64,000 nucleotides of DNA from Liopterus haemorrhoidalis (taxonomy: Eukaryota > Arthropoda > Insecta > Coleoptera > Dytiscidae), in contig OZ020622.1 of the NCBI GenBank assembly GCA_963971575.1, forward strand, positions 2,518,279 through 2,582,278, read 5' to 3'. A program made the position numbers and the translations under genes. The notes under the pieces were generated by a model that was not told where the DNA came from, searched no databases, and was given only the letters and a program-made list of their open reading frames with translations. Positions within the stretch are counted from its first letter, which is position 1; every line of letters begins with the position of its first letter. This document shows, in pieces, positions 22,683 through 34,500 of this stretch.

Positions 22683-23084
22683 AAAACATTTTTGCTTATT
22701 ACTAAACACGTGTAAACCCTGCATTAGTAACTTATTGGTCTAAAACAGTGGTCCACGACTTATTTATAGACGCATGCCTAAACCAAAATTAAACATTTTT
22801 GGTACCACTTCTTAAAGAAATAATGTACAGGCATTGATAATGTCAAAAAGCCTTTTATTTGTTTGAAAAACACTGGTCTAAATGAAAAAAATTGCATATA
22901 GAACAGTTATAAAAGACGTATGTATTAAGAAATTAAATAATTAAATTAATTTATACAATGTTGTGTTTCTGTTTTATTATAATAAACTGGAAATAAATGG
23001 AATGTGAACAAAAACTAACATTGTACCAATTCTAAGTACTATTTTTTTTAAGTACATGAATTTCTGGACACCCTGTTAACTACG

Positions 23085-23885
23085 AAACGTATAAATGAGC
23101 TGAAAACTTAATTTTTATAAAATCTACAGTCCATTTTTTACGGTTTTATATTGCTATGCGCATAATCACATCTTTTATACCGGTTTATTCGATTTTTTAT
23201 CGTCTTAAGTCGATTTTTAGTAATTTTCAGAAAACTGTATTATCAGTACGTTTTACTATGTTTGAAAAAAAATGAAAATACAGTCTTCGTTGATATTGTG
23301 TAGAAAATTTTCTTAAAATTCTGTGATTTAAGCTACACTCATCGAAATGGTCTAGGTATATTTGATAGTTATTTTATAAAGACTTTGTTAATGTTGTCGG
23401 GGCGGCTGTGTGTATGTTTGCCGCCCGTGTGCATTCGTGGGACCGCCCTTTGTTAGAGTAAATCCCAAATACCACAGGTGTTAATGAAAATTTGCACACT
23501 TGCGAGTTTTGTTCGATTTTAGTACGGACCGATCAGTTTTCGCAATGGCGATTAACGCATGCGTGGTGCCCATGTTTACATACTATTGGGGTTTTATGGG
23601 GTAACAAATGAACAATATTTTCTTAATTTCATTGGGTATTTAATTAACTATCCTTGGACCGTTTTCATGAGTATTTGGAGGACAAAATTATTCAAAAGAA
23701 TTTTCGAAAGCCTAGTTTTTTAATTCTTCAAAAAATTGTTTTTCAAAATTTCATAAAATCTGTCTTTGAAGGCCAAGTTTTGAAAATATGATAAAATTTA
23801 GTGTCAAAATGACGTAAAACTGCTGTTTAGGAACTTTAAAAACATCTTTAAAAGACCAGCTTTGAGATATTTTGACAAAATAAAT
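23085..23885. other. Spacer, nothing recognised
   Basis: AT-rich sequence with one GC-richer patch (GGGGCGGCTGTGTGTATGTT near 23399) that gave no RNA or coding match by eye. Confidence 0.35.
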
Positions 23886-24590
23886 ATTTTGTGTCATAAT
23901 TTTCTAAAAAATGTCTTTCAGAAAATTTAGAGACGCTTTTATTATGGGATAAAATTAATATTTAACTATAACAATTTTTCAAAAACTTTTGAATTTAAGA
24001 GTTTTTGAAAAACTGCATATTTTGATAAAATAAATACAGTCTGTTTCAAACGCTTAGGCGGAACTAAATGGGAATTTCGTTCTTTTAGGTTGTCACGACA
24101 GGGGACCTTGCTTGGGTTATTTCATTTTTCACGTTGCAATGTCAAAATTAAAAATTACAACAATGAAACCATGGAAACGAATGACCTATGTCAAAATTAA
24201 ATTATTTTTTTAATATATTTTAATGACAAAAAAATTAATAAATGGGAAATTTGTATTAAGAATGACACAAAGTATCAAAATATAAAGAAAATGACAATTT
24301 AAAATGATATTAACGTTAACAAAAAATGTGTATTGTAAGTATGATTTACAAAGCTTAAACAAAACGGTCGAAAAGCACGATTTAAACGATGAAAGTAACT
24401 AGATTGCAAAATTTAGTTCCACTTAACCGTTTGGAACAGACTGTACTTTGTGTCATAATTTTCCAAAAAATGTCTTTCAGAAAATTTAAAGACGCTTTTA
24501 ATATTGGATAAAATTAATATTTAACTACAACAATTTTTTGAATTTACGACGTTTTTGAAAAACTGCATATTTTGACAAAATTACAAGTGC
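23886..24590. repeat. Direct duplication of about 140 bp flanking a MITE
   Basis: TTTGTGTCATAATTTTCTAA...GAAAAACTGCATATTTTGA at 23888-24026 recurs at 24447-24580 with scattered differences (for example AAAGACGCTTTTAATATTGG against AGAGACGCTTTTATTATGGG). The family A MITE at 24037-24443 lies between the copies. Confidence 0.75.
24037..24443. mobile_element. MITE family A, long form, copy 2 (407 bp)
   Basis: CAGTCTGTTTCAAACGCTTA and TTAACCGTTTGGAACAGACT(G) ends, TA on both sides (24035-24036, 24444-24445). The interior is nearly the same as 35674-36080, which is exactly the same length. Confidence 0.85.
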
Positions 24591-25155
24591 TGAAATATTC
24601 AAAAACTATTTTGGAACTTAAAATATGCCCTTCATTGTTAAACCTTAAGAAATTTTGATAAAATTACCATAAAATGGCAAATTTGGACAAAATTTCAAGA
24701 ATTTTAAGAAAACCTTTTAAATTTGTCACAAATTGATCGACTTGTTAGTTAATAGATGACAATATGGCAGTAATTATTTCAATTATAAATGCATTTTTGT
24801 CAATAAATAAAAACAAGTTACTTGGAAAAAAATTTTTTTTTTGATGATTTCATTTAACTAAATAGTGACACTTAAAAGAAGACATAGGTTTCAAAATTGG
24901 CCTCACTTAAATGAGAGGCCACTGCCAACTGAAAATGTACAAAACATTTCTTAAAAAATAATTAATAAATAAAAAAAAATGTTTGGTAATTTTCGTTGAC
25001 AGTTAATTTGGTCTCACTCAAAAATATTTCGACAGTTGCTGACAACTGTAGTTTCTTAGAATTTAAGTTTACTTTGTGATAAACTCTTGAGAATGACATA
25101 ACTGTCGATGTAGAAATACTATCGAGTGTACTCGTACATTTCTCTTCAAACCATT
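24591..25155. other. Spacer, nothing recognised
   Basis: AT-rich; no gene, repeat end or RNA could be supported. Confidence 0.35.
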
Positions 25156-25308
25156 TCTTAATAAGGCAAGGAAAATATATGAAAAATCAATTAAAATATA
25201 AATCTTATCATTGTATTTATAAGCGGTTAGTATTTAGCCGCTTGCAAAGATAATGATAAGATTTATAATTTAATTAATTTTGCATATTTTATCCGCGTCT
25301 TATTAATA
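25156..25308. repeat. Long imperfect hairpin (about 75-bp arms)
   Basis: The sequence folds about position 25232: AATCTTATCATTGTATTTAT AAGCGGTTAG opposes TTAGCCGCTTGCAAAGATAATGATAAG, and the pairing continues outward to CTTAATAAGGC/GTCTTATTAAT. It is most likely a small palindromic MITE; a hairpin RNA is possible but unsupported. It lies about 200 bp 3' of the CASK stop codon. Confidence 0.6.
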
Positions 25309-25508
25309 TGTTAAAAAGTATTTTTTCTGTTTCAAAACTAAATATTCGTTGAAATAATTACTGCGTTCTTATTTATTATATACGTTTTAGCTCGATTCAA
25401 GTCTCGTTTTGACTTGCCAGTTGTACGATGGTACATTTTGTTGTACCTCGTTTAGAGGTAATGCTAGAGATGATGGTATGAATTGAGAGACTCGAATGAA
25501 TCCCTCTG

Positions 25509-25958
25509 TCAGTAGACCCAAGAAACAGGAATCCATTGTGGAGTAGTATGTACTCGTTCAATTGCTGCTTCGAGACCGGCTATCGTTTCTTCGATATCGT
25601 TGTTCACTATGGTTAGATCGAAGAAGTGACCGTAGGCTTGACGTAGCATGTCACTTTCTTTGGCTAAACGCTCTAGACTCCCATCGTACTACAAAAAAAA
25701 AGAACATTATAAATAAAAAATAAAAAGAGAATTAAGAAGAATTAATAAAACATTAACCCATTAATGGCCAAAGGAAAGCAATTGTTTTATTTTTATTGCA
25801 TAATTATTTTACAAGCATTACTAGGATACAATAGTTTCATGAATATTTTATTTCGCAGTTTATTTAAAGAGTATATTTTTTTAAATATTTTGAAATTAGT
25901 CAATTTTTGAAGATTTACTGATTTATAAAAGCAAGCATTTTCTATACACTTGTTGGTA

Positions 25959-26011
<53 letters not shown>

Positions 26012-26323
26012 TAATTGGATCTTGACGTGAGTATGTATAAATAAAACTTCTTTGTTGATCGTCAAATTATAAAATATATATTATGAATTAATAAAATAGA
26101 GACGTTTCGGCCACGAAAATGTGGTCATCATCAGTCTGAGGAGGTGTGTGAATAGTTTACACCAGTTAGAACAGAATGACCTCATTCTGTTCTAACTGGT
26201 GTAAACTATTCACACACCTCCTCAGACTGATGATGACCACATTTTCGTGGCCGAAACGTCTCTATTTTATTAATTCATAATATATATTTTATAATTTGAC
26301 GATCAACAAAGAAGTTTTATTTA

Positions 26324-26361
<38 letters not shown>

Positions 26362-29300
26362 TTACCGCTTATGCAAGCCAATTCTATGTACTCAATGGAC
26401 GGTGTCAAACCAAAATTGACGTTTTCAGACCAGGGGAATGGTCTGAAAACGTTTTTCATGTTTTTTGGAGCTCTTGCACCCTGATTATATAGCAGCAATG
26501 ACAGAGAAAATTTCACAAATGGTCTGAACACGAGGGTAGATCGTATATTTATATACAAATTTAGTTCACTGATTTGTCGTGAAGAGCGCGCGCCAGTAGT
26601 TTTTGTATATAACTTTTTATACAAAAAATGTACGATTCCGACTTTGTCAGACCAGCACAATTCAGTCGACGTTGTCAAGCCTTAAATCTGGCAACACTGT
26701 ATAGAATGAGCTAGATAAACATTCCAGTCATGATAATTTTAGTTCATTGTAAGAACTTAAATATTTTCTTTCAATTTGTTTTACAGAAAAACTTTAAACT
26801 CAAATTTAGTTTTGGCAGACTCGTAGATACTTGAAAACAATGCATATAACCGATTTGTATCAAATTTGTTCAAATTAAAATTTTGGTATTTGCGCCATGA
26901 AATTCTTCTTTTTTTTCCAATTTAGAAATAATTACATTTTTATAGTTTATAGATTTTTTAAAGCGTGCTGAATGTTACTGCTTCAAATGAGACGTTAAAT
27001 TTATTTAATATTTTTATTAGAATCCCAAATAAATGTACATTTTAATAAGTTTGAACTTTGTTCATATATTTCACAGAAAATTATTCTAATACGGACATCA
27101 ATGTCCATAATTTATTCTAAATTCCAAAGAAAAACACAAAAGGTTTCAAATTACAAATAACTCGTTTGAACAATTACTTTTCTTAATTGTAAAAAATAAA
27201 AATAATTGTAAAAACAAAAGTTCCCATTTCATTTTGAGTATTGAACATTTATGTGTACGTTTAAGAGCGTACTGTACCTGGGTTACGCTCAACGGATACG
27301 TGCATTTGAAAGGGCCAAAGAATTTGAACCAAATGTTGTCGGATCAATTTGATTTTTTTTTAATTTGAAGATAAAGATTGGCTCCGTTGGATTTAAGAGT
27401 TAAAATTTGGTTTTATTTTTAATTTTCAGTTTTACAATGTCCTAAACTTTGTCTAACTTCACATCACTGTTCCTCCGTAAATCAATAACAATTGCAAATT
27501 CCATAGCTAGAATCCTATAGATTGTACTTTTATCTTTAAAATGAGCCCTTATTTATGAAAATTAATTAATATTTAGCACCAATTCTTTGGCCCCCACCGA
27601 AACACTATTTATATGAAATACTGGCATTTACAAGCATCGAGAGATGTACCCATCTGGTAGCGTGGTTTTAAACTAATCTAATCATAGTAGAGGGAGTCTT
27701 AAGCTCCGCCTTCGTTTCCTACACATATCTTTGAAATCGGTTGAAATGGGTAACAGAAGATCTTTGGAATAAAACAGTTTGTGACGTCAAATTTACCTGT
27801 TTTATTTTAGACTTTCCGTGGTAGAATACAAATTCATATTGACACAAAAAAATGGTCCCAAAAATGAAGTTAAATAATTATGGCCGGCTTCTGAAAGCTT
27901 AGTTAACTATAACCAAATGGTCAGAACATGGTTGTTATGGTAACGTATGGGATTGTTATACTGTAATCGAGTTTAACCAAAAGGTTAAATCAACCCCTAA
28001 AGGGGTGAATCTATGATTATTAACATAATTTTTTGATGATAAAAAAAAACTATTATTTCTACAAAATTATCTGTAAAATCAGAATTGGTAATAAATATTA
28101 ATCACTTTTCACATACAAGAGCTTATTTTAAAGATAAAATTACAATATAGAGTGGTTAAGTGTTAACATTTGTAATTTTTATTCATTTACTGAGTATCAG
28201 TCATGTGAAATTGAAAAAAGTATAGCACTGTAAAATTGAAAATTAAAAATAAATCAAAATACAAATTTAAACTTATTAAAATATTTAATTTATTTACTTT
28301 ATTTTTTATTAAAATTTATTTACTTATTTACTTATTTACTTATTAAAATTTTGATATTTTCTTTCATATCTTGAAATTAAAAAAAAATCAAATTGATTCG
28401 AATATATTTAATCTATATTTTATGATTCCCAAAAATACAGGTTGATTTATAAATATTAGCACTTTTCCCTCTCCCTGTAAGCTACTTCCACTTTGGTCAC
28501 TCCCCCAATGACGTAATACGACTTCTCGCCACCGCACCCCGCGTGCAACGATGGACTTTGGAGGTGGCTACATTCGCCTCTTAACTTCAAATTTTAAGAT
28601 GCCATATCACAGGCTCGAAACCTGGTTTCACTCTGTCATGACATTAAATTACGAGAAAATATATATAGCTCTTGTCAGATAAATAAACCCATAGAAAAAA
28701 AGCATATCAGACAGACAGAGAGATTTTTTTTGTGAATTTTGTCTTACATTCACTTGGAACATGTAGAAACGAAAAATGGGTACCAAGAAAAAATTATATG
28801 AAGTGTGAATTTTCACACGTTTCAGGGTTTCGCAGGTATTTAGTGAATGATGATTATTTGGGAAGCCAAAACAAATTTTATGTTAAAATATTTTTTTATT
28901 AATTTTAATTCGAATGCCTAATACCATTATTTGGGTTTCTAAAAATTTGCAGTATTTTTTTTTACATAGCAAGGTTCATTAATATTTTGAAAATTGCGCC
29001 TACGGCTTCCATTGGTTGTTTAAGTCATAAACTCCGCCCCTCTGATTTCGTATACATTCAAACATAGAATTAAATTATAATATCAACACTTCCCACTGGT
29101 TATTAAATTTACGCTTTTAAAAATTAAATGCAACATTTGCCAAAATATAACTAGAATTTTGACAAAATAATTTAAACAAAATAAAAATGCAAAAAAAAAA
29201 AACAGAAAAAATAAAAATTGACGGGAGTTGAACAGTAGTTTGCAACTTACGAAGCGAGAACGTTACCACCGATCTACGAACGTTCACTCCTTTACTGTAT

Positions 29301-29759
29301 TAAATAGCGGATTAAATATTTTACATATTTTAGTTAAAAACACAAAAAATGCGTTATTTTCCGAAAACATAATCTGATCAAAAATTCCTGTTTTACTATT
29401 CCGGTTCACACCAATGTACATTACTTAGAATTTTTTCAGATTTTTAGTTTAAACCATCTGGGCTACAGGGTGTGGGGCAAAATTTTGCACAATTCTCGCA
29501 AAAATCGCGTCAAAATAATTTATTTTGCAAAAATAAAATTTTGATCGTTAATTCAGGTTTCAAGGGCTTTCATTTGATACCATACACAGAATTGTAAAAT
29601 TTTTTTTTTTTTTTCTATGAGCATATATTTGCTTATATTTTTACGGGAATATGTTTTTTAGATGTTTTAGTATTTTTCCTATGTGCGGGTCAAAGAGTTG
29701 TATAAGCATGTCAAATTTCAACTCTCTAGGTTTAGCCGTTTGGCTACAATTTTTACCGA

Positions 29760-29793
<34 letters not shown>

Positions 29794-31461
29794 GACAAAA
29801 TGACGGTATAAGGGTTTTACAAAACCATAAAAAAAAACAGATTTAACCTCCAATTTTATTTATATATGTAAATTTTCCACAACTTTGTAAATTTCACTTA
29901 GAAGATAAAAGGTTGTTAAATGATGCTTGTTGTTACGTTTCACAGATTAGTTCACTGACTGTAGTTTCGGCTCACCGTAAATTTGAGAATTGCTAGAGCC
30001 GAAACTGCACTCAAAAAAAAAAAAAAAAAAAAAACAGTGAGATATAACAAAAAGGTCTAATTAAACAACCTTTTACAAATATTATTTTTTTCTCGTTTAT
30101 GATCCACCTGACACGCATACTTCTTTTTGGTGTATAGAATTTCGTTTATCGGTGATTCTAAGGATCTTGCTTAATTTTACTTATCACAAGCAAGCCTATG
30201 GCTGCCAGCAATAAATCGTTTGTGCTTGCCGTTGACCGCTCGCAAGTAGATAATAATTAAATTGTTAAAATAATTTGTGTAAAAAATATTTAGACAAATT
30301 ACGGGCTCTGCTTAGCAACCGGCTATAAGCTGTACGGGCATTTCTGTGTGCGCTAAAAAATAGACGTAATCCTGTTTATATTACTCCTACATGTACACAG
30401 ATTGAAAATGTAGTCACAAAACTTGAAATCAAGAGATCTAGACTCATCTCGCGCTGTCGCGTCAATGATGATGATGACTTCTCTTTATTTTTCATATGAG
30501 AAATATAATTGTAAATATTACCTTTTATTATCACGACAGTAATAGTTTACTAAATTTATACAGTAATAAATGTCCTTAATAACAAAATACGTAAATAATA
30601 CGCCAATATAATTAAAACCAAGATACAATTTGTAAAAATATATTTTAATGCGCAGTACAACCTAGTGGCTGTGCTTTTCGGGTCAGGTATGCGACAGTAT
30701 TGACTAATATTTCTTCATTTTATTGAGTAACAAAATTATTTAATTTGAAGTGTAATCATTTTCAAAAACGCGTGAAAAAAACAGCACAGGAGGATCCCCC
30801 GAATATATTTTATGTATAAAATAATAATCGGCATATATTAAATGTAATTACTAACTTATGATCAAAAAGTCTTTCAGTCTCAGATGGCTTATGCATTATA
30901 AATCGCAGATCTTCTTTTGTTAATTGAGTATTCATAATGCACGTGTCATTTGTCGAAAAAAAAGGAGATTTTCTTATATAAAACATAGCTGCCCGAAGAA
31001 AGGACATTTCGATCCACATGTTACATTGCAAATACGTATATGAATTATCAACAAGTGTTTTTTCACATATAATATTATTATTATTTATTTAAAATGCACT
31101 CTTGAGTGTAAACATACTCCTGAACAGTAGGACTGAATGAGTCGGTTTGAATGTTTTCAACTTTACAAATCATATTACACACTATGATAAAATTGGCAAC
31201 GTCGCAAGGCCTGACAATGTCGATTGAACAACACTATTTTATACAGGTGATACTGAAAAAGCGGTTCCATATACTGGGTCTAATAATGTTTATTAAACAT
31301 AGCGAATTTTTTTTTTGAGATTTTCTTACCCCTCTCAGTGTGCCCTGAGAGTTATAACTGGTAGATTCTATATCTGGCATATATACACGCGAAATCCTTT
31401 AAATAACGGTAGGTCTTAGGTCGCCTGTTGGATATCATTGGTCTGACCACGTCGGTTGTAT

Positions 31462-31511
<50 letters not shown>

Positions 31512-34500
31512 ACCGTATGAGTACATTGTTATGAATTATCCTATTTTGAAAAAATATAAATTTTGTCTGTCATGTTGCTGTGTACATCATTCAAATGTTT
31601 GGGGTGCGTATACGCACCTTTGGCCAAACCAGTGAAATGTACAGGCGTGATTCATCATCGACAAGTCTCATCTTGTCTTAGCCATCTAACCTATTGTTAA
31701 TTTCTACTGTGTGTTCTTCATAGTTCAGTATACGGAGTGATTATTTAATGGCGAGACGACGTCACTGGAAGTTTTAATAATTTGCCGTTTCATACACATC
31801 GTAGCAGGCGATTATGCGCGCATGCGCATCATGGTTATTATATCTCTTTAAGGTTATTATAGTCATAGTATTCACCAGTATTTCTGCTAGGAGGCACGTA
31901 AAATTCGGCGACGTTGTCTCGCCATTAAATAATCACTCTGTATGTATTTACAGAATAAGTAAAGTGAAAATAAAAATTAGTTGTACAGCTGTCAAATGAT
32001 AGTAAAATTTCTAATTGGTCACGACTAGCAGTTGCTCTTATGAAGTATCATAGTAATGCAGATACTGATAGAGAAGCAACAAATACAAACTATGGGTGTC
32101 CTTCAAAAAACAGTTTATCAGATGTCATCAGATTTGATAATATTGGTCATCTGATAAGAGGCATGAAACGAATGTAAAAAAAAATGCAGTTTGTGTAAGA
32201 GCAACTCTATTTATGTGTAAAATGTAAAGTACATCTGTGCCAGAGTAGTTTGAAATGTTTCATTCCAAATAAGTTCATATTTCATTAATAAATAATTTGC
32301 TTATTACATGTTTACTTATATTTGATATTGTTATTAGCCAAGGGTGTGTATACGTATCCTTATATTCCTGTAGAGTTAAGCATATATATTTTTTCAAAAT
32401 GCAATAATTGTCTAAGTTGATGTTTTTTAATTAATTGGCATTACAAGTTATGTGAAAAATATTTTTTCTTAATAGCATGGCCATTAATGGGTTAAGCGGA
32501 ACTAGATTTTCAAATCTAGAAAGTTTTACCAGTTGATTGAAGCTTTTGTTGAGCCCACTTCAATATACAAAAAGTTAGCTAGTAACAACTTAAGAAAATT
32601 TATTCCATTTAATTCCGAAAAAGAGGGAGAATAAAAAAGGGATATTGGTAAATAGAGACAATTACATAGACAGACAAATCGATAAAGAGTGAAAAAACTT
32701 ACATCTGCCAAATTTTGTAGTACGGGCGCCGCTATAAAAACAACATATGGTGCAAATTCAGCAGTCCTAAGTATTTTTAACGCCTGTGGCTCAACATCCA
32801 GGATTGCCATCCGTCTTTCCTGGTGGATCTTGCGTATAGTCTCCAACTTCGTTCCATACATTGCTTCTTCATGGGTTCCGTACTCCAGGTACTCATTAGC
32901 TGCAATATCCGCCATCATCTCATCGTGAGAAACGAAGAAATAGTTTCGACCATTTTCTTCGTCAGGTTTCGGCGGCCTCGTAGTATCTAAAAAAGATTTA
33001 TATAAAATTAAATACTAAAAATTAACGAACAAAAAACTTATCAATAACTATAAGTGTCTTAAAAGAATTGCAATATTTTTAGTCCAAAAAATTGGTGTTC
33101 AGAACTGAAGAAAATGTTTTTAGATTTCTGCGATGTCCGGCTTGACGTCGTTGCCTAGTAACCATACGTTTGACAGTTAATTAAATTGTATACTAGCGTC
33201 GGCGAATCAATGCAGTTACATCACACGACGTAACAAACGACTGTATTGTCTGGAATAATGCAATTGTTTGTTACGTCGTGTGACGTAACTGCACTGATTC
33301 GCCGACGCTAGTATATGATCGCCATATATTCTTTTAAATGTATTTTTAATAATTTTGTGTTTCCATTTAAATAAAACTAGTGTGATCGACATTGGTTTTA
33401 TTTGCATGTTTTTAGTAGGTTGAACAGGTCTTCAGGTGTTGATTTTGAGGCCACATTTTGTGCCGAAACTTCTAAAAACCTAGAAAAACGTGCAAGAAAA
33501 TGTTTTTTTGCAAATATCTCCGTTCCACTGCAAAATTCGAATAAAATATATCTATACTGAATGAAAGAGGAATAAATTCTCTATAATTTAGCTTTCATAA
33601 GTTTTTTTCTGGAATGAACGATTTCGCCGCTAGAGCGCCACATAGTTGGTCAATTTTTCGAATTCATGAAACATGCATTATATGTCTCATTTTGTAATAC
33701 GGAACTAACAGGAAAAGTTCATTTTTTATGTTGTATATTTACAATACATTTATAATATTATCATAGTATTGGTTCACACGGATACGCCAAAGTCTGTTTA
33801 CACCACAACAGTCACCAAAATAACCAGATCTAGTTTCGTATTACAAATTGAGACAGATTATACTTTTCGCTTCAATTGACGCAAAAATATTATTATAGTC
33901 GACTCATAAATAACAGATGTATCATATCAAGTCGTTATTCTCCATCTTAACTTTTTAAGTATCGATCAAATCTCGTATATGAAGGAACTGTATTTTTTAA
34001 ATAATTTTAAAAAATAATTTAAAGATAAATAATTAAAAAAAAATAATAATTTTACTTACGTGGTATTGGATAGGCATATTTATCTGGATGTTTTGCAATA
34101 AGAGTGTTTTTAATATGTCTTCTTCCAACGCCATGGGCTCCTAGTAGAACCAATGTTTTCCTCTGGAACGCTGGATCAGACACTACATAAAATTAGTACA
34201 ATATTGCAAAAAAAAAAAAAACTTAAAAACTAGTCATTTACGGTCAGTAATATGGCAACGCTGTCACATCATTGGCCAGTCTGTCATAGTATACAGTGTT
34301 TGTACATTATGAATACTGGCCTGCCATCCTGTGTGGAATTTTGGTACTAAAGGTGGAATACATCCAATTATTTTGAATTTATTATCAATATTTTAGTAGA
34401 AAAAAATGTATGCAATACGTGTGTAAAGAACTCTTTTTAATCGAGTACCAAAAATGGTTACACGAGATTGAAAAGACCTTATTTATACACTAATTGCATA

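Larger units (their letters stand above)
20171..23075. mobile_element. 2.9-kb TIR element, non-autonomous, with nested repeats
   Basis: CAGGGTGTCCAGAAAT at 20171-20186 is repeated exactly in reverse complement at 23060-23075. No transposase was recognised inside. The interior contains a minisatellite (21297-21690), a 1-kb inverted-repeat element (21688-22682) and a piece resembling a LINE 3' tail (about 21195-21300: TTCAGCCGTTTGGTTACAAT). The 16-bp ends could belong to one element or to two solitary ends; the shared CAGGGTGTCC sequence is the only link. Confidence 0.5.

Noticed and set aside
26289..26678. 129-codon minus-strand frame beside the palindrome
   Set aside because: Contains a (TA)n-encoded IYIYIY run and inverted-repeat sequence; no domain or splice context.
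29758..29793. (CAGA)n considered as a CRISPR-like or regulatory array
   Set aside because: A simple tetranucleotide run at a LINE 3' end; no spacers.
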